From contig JAAERL010000060.1 of the NCBI GenBank assembly GCA_024230435.1, positions 1-35,892 on the forward strand: a stretch of 35,892 nt of DNA. Reading direction: 5' to 3'. The position numbers and the translations under genes were made by a program. This document shows positions 16,883 to 25,638 of the stretch, piece by piece; position 1 is the stretch's first letter, and the number at the start of each line of letters is the position of its first letter. The stretch comes from Desulfobacteraceae bacterium. Its GTDB lineage: Bacteria; Desulfobacterota; Desulfobacteria; Desulfobacterales; Desulfosarcinaceae. The notes below the pieces were generated by a model. It was not told where the DNA came from and made no database searches. It saw only the letters and a program-made list of their open reading frames with translations.

Positions 16883-18859
16883 ATGCGTCACTTCAAAACG
16901 TTATTTTCCTTGCCAAAATCATTCGGCAATGACTGTAAAATGGAGATCAATCCAATTACGCTAGCCTTTAGAGGTCAACAGGCCAAACTGGAAAAAACCT
17001 TTTTACAACAATATATTGTCAAATCATTACCTCAAATACGCGTGGCAATGGTGCTCGGATTGCTGTTAATTATTTTATTCGGTATCCTGGATATCGTTGT
17101 GGCTCCCGAGCTAAAAGAGCCTTATTGGCTGATTCGCTTTGCCATTATCAGCCCTGCAATTGTGCTGGGTTTTGTGTTCACGTTTTCACATCGTTTTTTA
17201 AAATACATGCAAATCACAACCATTGCGCTGATGCTCATTACCGGATTAGCCATTGTCTATATGACCATGATCGGCAACGGCATAACAGCCCGGACATACT
17301 ACGCCGGCCTGATTTTGGTTATTATGGTCGCGCATATATTTTGCCGTATGCGTTTTATCCTGGCTTCTCCGGCCAGTATCTTTTTAATTATTTGTTATTA
17401 CCTGGCGGCTTATTACAATAGCGCGGTGCCGTTGACAGCTTTAATCAATAATATGTTTTTTTCCGGAGCGGCCAGCATCACCGGTATGCTGATCTGTTAC
17501 ATGATCGAATATTACGCGCGCAGGGATTTTTTTATGGAAAAACTGCTTGATGAGAAACATCAACGCGTTGAGACTAACAATTGCTTGTTGGAAGAAAAGG
17601 TTGAAAAACGTACGGCCATGCTGGGCAAGGCCAACGATGAATTGCGAAAGGAAATTCAGGCCCACCAGAAGCTTGACTGGGAAAAAAAATCATTGGAAGG
17701 CCAGCTGCGTCAAGCTCAAAAAATGGAGGCTGTGGGTACTTTGGCCGGGGGGATTGCACATGATTTCAATAACATTCTGGCAGCCATCATGGGGCATACG
17801 GAACTTGCATTGTTGAAAAAGGGTGTTTCCGAAGAAATGCAAAATTGCCTGAATGAAGTGCTCAGCGCAAGTGAACGCGCCAGAGATCTTGTAAGACAGA
17901 TATTGTCCTTTAGCCGAAACAGTGAAAGTGAACTTAATCCTATTCAGATCAATTTGATTGTTCAAGAAGCCTTACGATTGCTCAGAGCATCTTTGCCCGC
18001 AAATATCAGCATCGATAAGGATATCCAGGCCAAGAACAGCATCGTTGTTGCCGACGCAACCCAAATTCACCAGATATTGATGAACTTATGCACAAACGCT
18101 GCTCATGCTATAGGCGATAAAAACGGCTCACTGAAAGTTTGCCTTAAGAGTGTGGATATTTCGCTCAATGAGCTCAATGATCAATTCCTGTTTCCCAGTC
18201 AGCTCAGACCCGGCGAGTATGTGTGCCTGTCTGTTTCCGATACCGGCCATGGCATACCGTTGCATTTGCATGAACGAATATTCGACCCCTATTTTACGAC
18301 AAAAGATAAGGAGGTGGGAACCGGTCTGGGTTTGGCTGTCGTATGCGGCATAGTCCAAAATCACGGCGGAATCATTGATATGCGAAGCCTGCCGGGCAAG
18401 GGAACTACGTTTGAAGTCTATCTGCCCAGAGCACATGAATTGACAAGGGAACAATTTTCTCCTCCGGCCATTATCAGTACCGGCAAAGAGCACATTTTAT
18501 TGGTCGATGATGACAAAGGATTATCCGAGCTGGGGGCAAAACTGCTGGCAACCCTTGGATACCGGGTAAAGTTCCACACTGAACCGGTGCAGGCCCTGTC
18601 GGAATTTCGAAAGTTCAAAACCCGGTTTGACCTGGTTATTACGGATATGATCATGCCCGAAATCAACGGGGAATCCTTATCCCGGGAAATTTTGAAAATC
18701 CGCCCTGATATCCCGGTGATCATCTACACAGGCTTCAGCGACTCGATTAACCAGGAAAGGCTTGATGAAATCGGTGTAAAAAAAATCCTACGAAAGCCCA
18801 TCACTATCAACAGGCTGTCAAAAGCGATACGCCAAGTTTTGGGAAGCCAGGCAAGCTAA
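16883..18859 (+). CDS. Hybrid histidine kinase with multi-span N-terminus and receiver
   Basis: 658 residues from 16883; a second ATG at 16940 (MEINPITLAF) is an equally possible start, and neither has a strong ribosome binding site. Residues about 50-215 contain roughly six hydrophobic helices, a membrane sensor with little periplasmic domain. A coiled coil (about 225-280) leads to HisKA with His293 (AGGIAHDFNNILAA, the PAS/hybrid kinase type), then HATPase_c with the NLCTNAAHA N box, DTGHGIP G1 and GTGLGLAVV G2 boxes. The C-terminal receiver has Asp588 (VITDMIMPE) and Lys638 (RKPI). All catalytic motifs are intact, unlike the kinase at 5626. It is monocistronic. Confidence 0.93.
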   Translation: MRHFKTLFSLPKSFGNDCKMEINPITLAFRGQQAKLEKTFLQQYIVKSLPQIRVAMVLGLLLIILFGILDIVVAPELKEPYWLIRFAIISPAIVLGFVFTFSHRFLKYMQITTIALMLITGLAIVYMTMIGNGITARTYYAGLILVIMVAHIFCRMRFILASPASIFLIICYYLAAYYNSAVPLTALINNMFFSGAASITGMLICYMIEYYARRDFFMEKLLDEKHQRVETNNCLLEEKVEKRTAMLGKANDELRKEIQAHQKLDWEKKSLEGQLRQAQKMEAVGTLAGGIAHDFNNILAAIMGHTELALLKKGVSEEMQNCLNEVLSASERARDLVRQILSFSRNSESELNPIQINLIVQEALRLLRASLPANISIDKDIQAKNSIVVADATQIHQILMNLCTNAAHAIGDKNGSLKVCLKSVDISLNELNDQFLFPSQLRPGEYVCLSVSDTGHGIPLHLHERIFDPYFTTKDKEVGTGLGLAVVCGIVQNHGGIIDMRSLPGKGTTFEVYLPRAHELTREQFSPPAIISTGKEHILLVDDDKGLSELGAKLLATLGYRVKFHTEPVQALSEFRKFKTRFDLVITDMIMPEINGESLSREILKIRPDIPVIIYTGFSDSINQERLDEIGVKKILRKPITINRLSKAIRQVLGSQAS

Positions 18860-18902
18860 TACAGGAACTGACTCGCGCCACCGGATCCATATATTCTGAT
18901 AA

Positions 18903-19560
18903 TCAAACGGGACGGCGTGCGATGGCAAACAGGTTTCCTAAATCTTTAGCAATAACTTCGATATTCGCCCCAAAAGACGTCTGACTGAAAATTAGGGTCA
19001 GGTCCCGGTCGTCACTGTGAATCCGGCAATCGCCTAAGAGCTTTTTCGCTAAATTTTCTATTTCCCAGACAGGCTCTAAGATATGATCCATAAAATAACG
19101 ATCGGGATTTAACGGCGAAAAATTACCAATAATTAACATGCCGCCGGGCCGTAATTGGCGATAGCATCGATTGATCAAACCCGGCATCTTCCAAGACCCT
19201 CAGATAATCGCAAAACCCGGAAAAATAGATAATATCTTGTGATTGGAAATCATGGACAATACGTCCCAATGACTATTTGATTACATTCTCGCACATAAAC
19301 CTCAACCGGGTCTTATATGAGTACGAGGACCAACCTTTTAACATGTATATTCAAGTGCTTGTGTATCACACATTAATGCAAACGGCGTCAATCTTGCCAT
19401 CGTAATCCACCTCAAGCAATGTAATAAATCGATTAATTCCCGGACGGGCCCGCAGACCAAATTCATAATGCGGATATTTTGTCTGGATTTCAGGACTTGC
19501 GGACTATATTTTTTTAAAAATATTGTAAACAAATTTTCAGGCAATACGTCTAAGTAGTGT
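18903..19560 (-). pseudogene. Frameshifted SAM-dependent methyltransferase remnant
   Basis: Minus-strand fragments of a class I methyltransferase in several frames. From about 19560 a frame reads YLDVLPENLFTIFL and NIRIMNLVCGPVREL, the SAM-binding motif I region. Sequence resembling IDAVCIN and MCENVI appears in another frame with stops. From 19187 a frame reads LINRCYRQLRPGGMLIIGNFSP, the motif post-III region, and runs to 18903. Several stops and frameshifts separate the parts. The 5' end abuts the promoter of the plus-strand gene at 19585, so the original N-terminus may be lost. Some relatives carry an extra N-terminal regulatory domain, which cannot be checked here. Confidence 0.7.
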
Positions 19561-19584
19561 AAAATAGTGAAAAGGAGGTTCCTC

Positions 19585-20007
19585 ATGACAATAAAAAACC
19601 TTGTATCGATTTTCATAGTGAGCGCTTTGGCCGTTTTTTGCGTGATACCTTCATCCTGGGCAGGTTCACCCCAAAGCCACCGCTGGGAAGGTGTTGCCAT
19701 AGGCGTTGGGGCAGCAATTTTAGGCAAAGCCTTCATTGATAGCCATCACAGCAGCTATCGGCCTGACCCGCGCCCTGCACCTGTATACGGCCATAAGCCG
19801 CCAAGGGTCGAACATTATTATTATGAAAAACCGGAGCCTGCCGGGCATTGGGAAACACGTAAGTACTGGGTCGAGCCGGCCTACAAAAAAACCTGGAATC
19901 CGGGTCACTACAACAGGCGCGGGCATTGGGTAGAAGGCGGCTGGGTGCAATTAGAGGTTGAGCCGGGCTATTGGGTCAAAAAAAAGGTTTGGGTTCCGCA
20001 CTACTAA
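19585..20007 (+). CDS. Secreted Gly-zipper / Trp-rich small protein
   Basis: 140 residues from the ATG at 19585, preceded by AAAAGGAGG at ideal spacing; the upstream in-frame codons are excluded. Residues 1-26 are a signal peptide (cleavage near SSWAGS). A short Gly/Ala-rich helix (VAIGVGAAILGKAFI) follows, then a His-, Pro- and Tyr-rich segment. The C-terminal half repeats aromatic modules with GHW or PGH/GYW spacing (PAGHWETRKYWVEP, NPGHYNRRGHWVEGGW, EPGYWVKKKVWVP). Such proteins are common in Proteobacteria and are thought to associate with the envelope; the function is unknown to me. Confidence 0.75.
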   Translation: MTIKNLVSIFIVSALAVFCVIPSSWAGSPQSHRWEGVAIGVGAAILGKAFIDSHHSSYRPDPRPAPVYGHKPPRVEHYYYEKPEPAGHWETRKYWVEPAYKKTWNPGHYNRRGHWVEGGWVQLEVEPGYWVKKKVWVPHY

Positions 20008-20049
20008 TTGTTAAGAAAAGATCCGAAAAAAAAGATCCGGGTGGTAAAC

Positions 20050-20213
20050 TTAGGCGATTGGGCAAAAGAATATACCATATTGGGCTTAGATTTTTTTCGT
20101 CTTCAAAGCGCACCAAAGTTTGCATACTTAACGTATTCGAACCTTTGGCATAACGCACAAGACGCCAAAAAAAGACATGCAAGATGGCATATTATTTAAC
20201 ACAAATCGCCTTA
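20050..20213. repeat. Palindromic repeat A, complete short copy
   Basis: 164 bp bounded by TTAGGCGATT and AATCGCCTTA. The outer arms (AAAGAATATACCA and TGGCATATTATTTAA) and inner arms (TTTTTTTCGTCTTCAAAGCG-CACCAAAG and CCTTTGGCATAACGCACAAG) pair imperfectly around a GTTTGCATACTTAACG centre, so the whole unit can fold into one long hairpin. Flanking TA dinucleotides would fit an IS630/Tc1-like target duplication, but this is uncertain. It lies between the secreted Trp-rich protein and pheA. Confidence 0.85.
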
Positions 20214-20301
20214 TATTAGCGCCCATTCATAAATGGCTAATTTGCCTGCTTCACCGATAGACACCATGCTAACAAAGTTTGCAATTTTCACGGTCCTTAT
20301 T

Positions 20302-21360
20302 TTACCCAAGATCAGGGGGATAGCTGCCCAGAAACTTGACTGCAATGGTCATCTTTTTTAATTCCGCCATTACGGCGGACACGTTAGGATCTTGTTCAGA
20401 GCCCTCAAAATCAAGAAAAAAGCTGTAATTGCCCGGATCAGTTCTAATCGGCATGGAGGCAATGCGTGTGAGGTTGATGTCGGATTCTGCAAAAAGCCTT
20501 AGCACCTTATGAAGCTGTCCGGCTTCATGGGCGGTGGAAAAGATAATTGAGGTTTTGGCGACATCGGGAGTCATTCCATCACGAGATAAAAGCACAAAGC
20601 GGGTTTGGTTGGCATCGCCGTCCTCAATCCCCTGATCGAGAACTTTCAAATCGTAAAGCTCCGCGCTCAAAGCGCTGGCAATAGCTCCAGCGGCACGCGG
20701 AGATTCACGGGCGATCATTTTTGCTGCGCCTGCAGTATCGTAATAGGGTCTGGGTTCAATTTTCCGGGCCGATAAAAATTGCTGGCATTGGGCCAGGGCC
20801 TGGGGGTGTGAATAGGCAACCCGGATTTCATCCAGTTCAAACTCGTGGGGGGCTAAAAGGCAATGCCGGATGGGCACTTTGGCTTCACCGATCACCTTTA
20901 AGCCGGTTCGGGTAAGCAAATCATTTACTTGTGTGACCGCACCTTCTAATGAATTTTCAACAGGCACAACGCCCAGATCCAAAGCCCCTTGCTCAACCCC
21001 TTCAAAAACGTCAGCAAATTCAAGACAAGGAATATAAACCCCCTGGGGGCAAAGACGCCGGGAGGCCACTTCCCCATAAGCGCCATGCTCTCCCTGAAAG
21101 GCGACCAGTTTCCGGTCCTGCTGCTGTAAGCGTTTGCTTTCCCGGATGATATTTTCCAGCAATTGGCGGGAAAAAGAACGCTCAACCAAATCAAGGTTCA
21201 TCCGCTCGGCCCGTTGCAAGACGTCCTGCTCCCGCTTGGGGTCAGCCACCGATGATTTGAATTTTTTTGACCGCATGGCCAATCCCATGCGCTCTTGCAG
21301 CAAGACCAGTAATTCACGATCTATTTTATCGATTTTACGCCTTATTTCATCCAGTTTCAT
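20302..21360 (-). CDS. pheA: Bifunctional chorismate mutase / prephenate dehydratase
   Basis: 352 residues from the ATG at 21360, preceded by AAGGGAAAG; the longer upstream frame is not needed. An AroQ chorismate mutase domain (1-80, KLDEIRRKIDKIDRELL, with Arg and Lys of the AroQ site) is followed by prephenate dehydratase (about 84-262: VAFQGEHGAYGE, VVPVENSLEG, and the catalytic TRF at 253-255 in NQTRFVLL) and a C-terminal ACT domain (about 270-345, SIIFSTAHEAGQLHKVL). It converts chorismate to phenylpyruvate for Phe synthesis. The ACT motif that binds Phe in relatives (ESRP) reads ASMP here (residues 301-304), which may change feedback inhibition. It is a monocistronic unit divergent from the metallopeptidase gene. 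Confidence 0.95.
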   Translation of the reverse strand: MKLDEIRRKIDKIDRELLVLLQERMGLAMRSKKFKSSVADPKREQDVLQRAERMNLDLVERSFSRQLLENIIRESKRLQQQDRKLVAFQGEHGAYGEVASRRLCPQGVYIPCLEFADVFEGVEQGALDLGVVPVENSLEGAVTQVNDLLTRTGLKVIGEAKVPIRHCLLAPHEFELDEIRVAYSHPQALAQCQQFLSARKIEPRPYYDTAGAAKMIARESPRAAGAIASALSAELYDLKVLDQGIEDGDANQTRFVLLSRDGMTPDVAKTSIIFSTAHEAGQLHKVLRLFAESDINLTRIASMPIRTDPGNYSFFLDFEGSEQDPNVSAVMAELKKMTIAVKFLGSYPPDLG

Positions 21361-21648
21361 ATTATACTTTCCCTTCTGGCAATTCACAAAAATATAAAAA
21401 GAACGAACATACAACCAAGTCAATTCTCAGTGCAAGCCAACGGCTGAAAAATTTAGCGCGAATTTACACATTAGGGATTTACTTTATAAGTGTAATACTT
21501 TAATTGGTAAACACGCAAGCTTTGGTGCTGGAAAAATCAAATATAGAAATGTAACTTTTGAGCAATCCGCGGTTCGTTAATTTTTTGAAATAAAAAGCGC
21601 CCGTCAGTGATTTGGCTATTTCGCCGATGGGTGCTGGAAGACTCTGAT

Positions 21649-22239
21649 ATGGCATATAAAAAAATAATCATCCCCGAGGTTGGCGAAGTATTGTTGGAAC
21701 GAAGTCATAGGGCAAAACATTTAAATCTTTCCATGCGTCCGTTCAAGGGCGCCCGGGTAGCTGTGCCGCGAGGTGTCCCGTTCAGCAGCGCTGAGCAGTT
21801 TGCCCGTTCCAAAGCCGAATGGATTCGAACACGAGCCAAGTCCATGGAGCAGATTGAACTGCGGGCCAAGGTTTTGCGAAATGTGCTGCCGTTTGAAAAA
21901 GAAAAGGCCCGGCGGCACATCATTCACCGGTTGAAAACCCTGTCGCGTGAACATGGTTTTTCATATAACCGAGTCTTTATCCGCAATCAAAAAACCCGGT
22001 GGGGAAGCTGCTCGGCGGCCAATAATATCAATCTGAACATCAACCTGGTATTGTTGCCTGCCGAACTTATGGATTATATCATCCTTCATGAGTTGGCTCA
22101 CACCCGTGTCAAAAACCACGGTCCCGAGTTTTGGCGTATGCTGGAAAAAATAATCGACAATCCCAGACAATTGGACTGTAAGCTTGATCGCTACAGAGCA
22201 TTGCCCGCTGTTGATGCTCAGTCAACTACCCCGGCCTAA
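21649..22239 (+). CDS. YgjP/DUF45-type zinc metallopeptidase-like protein
   Basis: 196 residues from the ATG at 21649 (GGAAG 8 bases upstream). The N-terminal half has the family's beta-rich Arg/Lys segment (RAKHLNLSMRPFKGARVAVP); the C-terminal half has KTRWGSCSAANNINLN and the zinc motif HELAH at 147-151 with His157 in NHGPEFW, as in YgjP-like (DUF45, M48-related) proteins. Intact catalytic residues suggest an active gluzincin, role unknown. The last five residues (STTPA) and the TAA stop come from the left end of iscB-derived element 3, so the native C-terminus has been replaced. Confidence 0.88.
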   Translation: MAYKKIIIPEVGEVLLERSHRAKHLNLSMRPFKGARVAVPRGVPFSSAEQFARSKAEWIRTRAKSMEQIELRAKVLRNVLPFEKEKARRHIIHRLKTLSREHGFSYNRVFIRNQKTRWGSCSAANNINLNINLVLLPAELMDYIILHELAHTRVKNHGPEFWRMLEKIIDNPRQLDCKLDRYRALPAVDAQSTTPA

Positions 22240-22438
22240 AAGGCTACGCTTGCAAGAGCAAGCTTCTTTACGTTGACTAAAACAGGTACCACGAGCAATT
22301 GTAGCCGGGCTGCTTTGCCAGGTCTGGGCTCTGAGGCAGGCAGCTAAACTGATTTAAACCGGCGGGCTGCTTGCGCTAAAGCCGCCGCTAACTTTGCCGG
22401 GTGGACTTGAACCCGCGAAAGCGGAGAAATTTAAAGGC
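22221..22438 (+). ncRNA. HEARO / omegaRNA-like RNA, copy 3
   Basis: Shares with copies 1 and 2 the left GTCAAC end, the GGCTGCTTGCGCTAAAGCCG segment and the conserved GGTGGACTTGAACCCGC-GAAA-GCGG block. The left hairpin is weaker (GCCT-AAA-AGGC) and the ACCGTGACGG segment is degraded, so folding may be impaired relative to copy 2. If transcribed as an omegaRNA its guide would be the last codons of the metallopeptidase gene. Confidence 0.55.
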
Positions 22439-22555
22439 AAACGAGTATTGCCGATTATTACATCACGCCAATGGCTGCAACTATCAATTAGAAAAAAAGG
22501 AGGCGGTGTTTGCTCTTCGGCATAAATGCCGGTGTCTGCCCACCGAATATTTGAT
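22221..22555 (+). mobile_element. iscB-derived element 3 (omegaRNA-only, iscB deleted)
   Basis: It begins GTCAACTACCCCGGCC like element 1 and ends with the right-end hairpin region (CGGCATAAATGCCGG) and GAATATTTGAT exactly as in element 2. Between them lie an omegaRNA-like region and only the 3' tail of iscB (reading KYCRLLHHANGCNYQL in one frame). The junction ACGAGTATTGCCGATT is equivalent to CAAGTATTGCCGATT of element 1, so both share one deletion. About 11 bases around the relic iscB start are also missing. It is inserted between the metallopeptidase gene and the MATE gene and overlaps the former's 3' end. Confidence 0.75.
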
Positions 22556-22559
22556 AAAA

Positions 22560-23939
22560 ATGGATAAAAGCTTCGGTTACCGGCAAATTATTCAAATCTG
22601 CATTCCCCTGATGATGAGCATGGCGGCGGTTACCGTTATGGAATTTACGGATCGGGTTTTTTTATCCCGCTACAGCCTGGAGGCCATCTCAGCCGCCATA
22701 CCGGCAGGCGGGGCAGCGATGTTTTTCATTTTTTTATTTTCAGGGGTATCGGGATATGCCAGTGTTTTCATCGCCCAATACATCGGGGCGAAAGCTGAAC
22801 ACCATATTGGCAAAATCCTTTGGCAAGCCATTTATTTTTCGCTGGCATCAGGATTGGCATTTATCGTATTGGCGATTTTCGCAAAAACGTTTTTCGCTTT
22901 TGCAGGCCATGCCCCGGAGATACAACGCCTGGAAGTGATTTATTTCCGCATATTGTGTTATGGGGCTATTTTCCGTGTGACCGCAGATGCACTGACAGCC
23001 TTTTATATCGGCCGGGCTGCCACCCGTCCCATCATGATCGTTAACATGATGGGCATCGTGCTAAATGTTCCCCTGGATTATGCCCTGATAAACGGATTCT
23101 GGATCTTTCCGCAATGGGGAATCGCCGGGGCGGGTATTGCCACGGTTGCCTCCTGGGCCTTTACCTGTGTGCTTTTTGCCGCATTGATCTTTAACAAAAA
23201 CAATAATCGTAAATTCCGTCTGCTGTCTGCAAAATCACTGGACAAAGAACTTTTCATGCGTTTGATCACCTATGGCCTGCCTAGCGGACTTCAGTTTTGT
23301 TTGGATATCGCTTCTTTTATTTTTTTTGTTTTCCTTGTAGGGCGCATCGGAAAATCGGAATTGGCAGCCTCGAACATTGTCCTGTCCATCAGCTCATTGG
23401 CCTTTATGCCAATGCTGGGTATTTCCCAGGCCTTAAGCACATTGACCGGCCAGGCCCTGGGCAGGAAAAATCCCAGCCAGGCGAAATCCGCTGTCCTAAA
23501 GTCAATCCATCTTTTGCTTATCTACATTATATTCATCGACCTGTTATATATCTTTGCCCCTCATTGGATCATTGAAATTTTCATGCCCGGCGATCAAACC
23601 GCAGCAGATCATGAAACCATAGCCGCTACAGCTTCTGTACTGCTTCAATTTGTGGCGGTTTACGTGTTTTTTGACGCCCTTTACATGGCCTTTGCCGGGG
23701 CTTTGCGCGGCGCCGGCGATACCCGCTTTATTCTCTGGAGCACCGGCCTTGCATCCGTATTCATCATGATGGTTCCCAGCTTCATTGCCATTGAAATTCT
23801 TCAATTGGGGCTTGTAAAGGCATGGGGGTGTATAATGGCCTATGTCTTATCTTTATTTTTAATCTGCGGTTTTCGTTACTTGAAAGGCCATTGGCAGGGG
23901 ATGCGGATTGTAGAAAAAGAGATGTTGGAATGCAAATAA
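22560..23939 (+). CDS. MATE family multidrug/toxin efflux transporter
   Basis: 459 residues from the ATG at 22560. Two homologous halves of six predicted helices each, starting FGYRQIIQICIPLMMSMAAVTVMEFTDRVFLSRYS, typical of the first MatE repeat; the second repeat begins near PSGLQFCLDIASFIFFVFLVGRIG, and the C-terminus shows the GALRGAGDTRF motif. Such proteins export organic cations or drugs in exchange for Na+ or H+. The frame is open upstream to a GTG at 22401, but that part encodes iscB tail sequence from element 3 and is not a genuine MATE N-terminus. No ribosome binding site lies close to 22560; AAGGAGG about 55 bases upstream is in the element. Confidence 0.92.
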   Translation: MDKSFGYRQIIQICIPLMMSMAAVTVMEFTDRVFLSRYSLEAISAAIPAGGAAMFFIFLFSGVSGYASVFIAQYIGAKAEHHIGKILWQAIYFSLASGLAFIVLAIFAKTFFAFAGHAPEIQRLEVIYFRILCYGAIFRVTADALTAFYIGRAATRPIMIVNMMGIVLNVPLDYALINGFWIFPQWGIAGAGIATVASWAFTCVLFAALIFNKNNNRKFRLLSAKSLDKELFMRLITYGLPSGLQFCLDIASFIFFVFLVGRIGKSELAASNIVLSISSLAFMPMLGISQALSTLTGQALGRKNPSQAKSAVLKSIHLLLIYIIFIDLLYIFAPHWIIEIFMPGDQTAADHETIAATASVLLQFVAVYVFFDALYMAFAGALRGAGDTRFILWSTGLASVFIMMVPSFIAIEILQLGLVKAWGCIMAYVLSLFLICGFRYLKGHWQGMRIVEKEMLECK

Positions 23940-24002
23940 AATTATATTGGCCAACCTTATAACCATTTGCGCTTGCTCAATGATGTCGACCTGCCAAAAC
24001 GC

Positions 24003-24566
24003 TCACATTTGCCTGTCGTATTTTTTAACACAAAGAATAAAATATTGGGCAAAAGAGATGCTCATAAAAGTATAAGCTGCATAGATCAAAAAAACCTGGG
24101 CAGCCTGAAAGTCATAAATATGGACACACAAAGCGGCCGAAATCATAACTGTAGACACTTTTCCGGCGAAATTAGCGCCAGTTACAATAAATTTTAATTT
24201 CACCAGGTACAAATGCATAATGGAAATTAAAAAATCCCGCACTCCAATGACCACCATGAAATGGAGGGGAATCTTGTTTTTAATGTACAAAAACAAAATC
24301 ACGCTGAAAATGCAAATTTTGTCCGCAGCCGGGTCCAGAGCCTTTCCCAACACAGTGACCGTATTGAACTTTCGGGCGATAAAGCCGTCAAGGGCGTCGG
24401 AAACCATGGCAAGCACTATGAAAGTGGTTACCCACATCATCTGACCACGATTCATGAAAATAATGATTGGCGCCGCCATGGATGCACGGCAAATGCTGAT
24501 GATATTCGAAAGCGTCATAAAACGCTCGGGACTCATCAGAGAACCATTGTAATGCGAATTTGTCAT
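24003..24566 (-). CDS. CDP-alcohol phosphatidyltransferase (PgsA-like)
   Basis: 187 residues with about five or six membrane helices. The full CDP-alcohol phosphotransferase signature is present: Asp57-x2-Asp60-Gly-x2-Ala-Arg-x8-Gly74-x3-Asp78-x3-Asp82 (in SDALDGFIARKF and GKALDPAADK). The family transfers a phosphatidyl group from CDP-diacylglycerol to an alcohol such as glycerol-3-phosphate. The length fits PgsA-type enzymes, but the alcohol cannot be told from sequence alone. The ribosome binding site at the ATG is weak. A second member of the family lies 112 bases upstream on the same strand. Confidence 0.88.
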   Translation of the reverse strand: MTNSHYNGSLMSPERFMTLSNIISICRASMAAPIIIFMNRGQMMWVTTFIVLAMVSDALDGFIARKFNTVTVLGKALDPAADKICIFSVILFLYIKNKIPLHFMVVIGVRDFLISIMHLYLVKLKFIVTGANFAGKVSTVMISAALCVHIYDFQAAQVFLIYAAYTFMSISFAQYFILCVKKYDRQM

Positions 24567-24678
24567 CCGGCCGATTAACCCATTGCTACAAATGCAAACA
24601 TTGAAATTTTATTCAAAGACTCAAACACATAAGCCATCTTAAATCACGGTGCATTACGTTAAATACCGTCTTTTTTCG

Positions 24679-25269
24679 TCAGGACTTGGGCGCCGTCGCC
24701 GCTGAAATAGCTCCTGCGGCATACTCAATGGCCGAAATCAGAGTCACGCCAATAATTAGCCAGGAAAGAGCGTCAACCGTCCATTTGCCCGTAAAGGACC
24801 AATGCAGCGGCCCGAAAATAATTATTACGGCTCCAACACCTTGAAAAATAGCTTTTATTTTTCCGCTTCGCTTTGCCGATACGGTTTTGCCGAATCTGGT
24901 CAGGGTGATCCGGCAATAAGCTACGGTAATGTCCCTTAATGCCATGGCCAGCGGTACCAGAGGAATTACCAGCCCGGCCATTGCCAGCCCCCAGTAGGTA
25001 ATTAATCTGGAAACGCTGTCAGCGTATGGATCAAGCATGGCTCCCCATTCGGTCACAATGCGGTATTTTCTGGCAAAATGCCCATCAAGCAAATCGCTAA
25101 TTTCGATTAACCCAATCAACCCGGCATAAGATAAAACGTTAAAATAACTCCACTTATCTGTATAAGCAAGCAAAAGAGCCAACAAAATAGCAAGAGGTAT
25201 TCGAACAACCGTAAAAAATTGCACCAAAAGAAAAATACCTTTAGGCTGAGGTATATTACCATTTATCAT
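24679..25269 (-). CDS. Second CDP-alcohol phosphatidyltransferase
   Basis: 196 residues from the ATG at 25269, fixed by a GGGAG ribosome binding site 6 bases upstream; upstream in-frame codons are excluded. The signature is intact: Asp59-x2-Asp62-Gly-x2-Ala-Arg-x8-Gly76-x3-Asp80-x3-Asp84 (SDLLDGHFARKY, GAMLDPYADS). It differs clearly from the neighbour at 24003 outside the motif, so the two are not a recent tandem duplication and may use different acceptors. Membrane helices flank the active site. It is divergent from the HAD phosphatase gene at 25639, which may act on a related phosphorylated product. Confidence 0.88.
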   Translation of the reverse strand: MINGNIPQPKGIFLLVQFFTVVRIPLAILLALLLAYTDKWSYFNVLSYAGLIGLIEISDLLDGHFARKYRIVTEWGAMLDPYADSVSRLITYWGLAMAGLVIPLVPLAMALRDITVAYCRITLTRFGKTVSAKRSGKIKAIFQGVGAVIIIFGPLHWSFTGKWTVDALSWLIIGVTLISAIEYAAGAISAATAPKS

Positions 25270-25638
25270 TAAAGACTCCCGATTAACCTGTCTGCTGTAA
25301 TTGCTTAATGCCCATCCACAAGTGACCAATTTGCCCGATATCTTAGTTGTGTGCGAAAAATTTTATCCTCGCTATATCACCCCTATGGCATATCAAATAC
25401 GCTGCCTGTGACAAAAATTTTTCGCTCGCCTCGATCTCGAACAAATTTTCCTGTTTCGCCGATGGACAATACTTAGCAAATAATATTCGCCGCACTAAAA
25501 TCGCGCATTTGTTATACATAATTTTCTCAAAATTTCAATCTTTTTGAAACTCTTTCAACTATCAGATTCCTTTACAACGAGGCTCAGTATAAGATAGAAT
25601 CTCCCAAAAAAAACAAAACTTATGGATGGCAACCCTTT
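25270..25638. other. Divergent intergenic region
   Basis: About 370 bases between the second phosphatidyltransferase gene (minus) and the HAD gene (plus). It must hold two promoters, but no consensus box pair stands out. A 66-codon open frame at 25347-25547 has no ribosome binding site or recognisable family. Confidence 0.35.
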
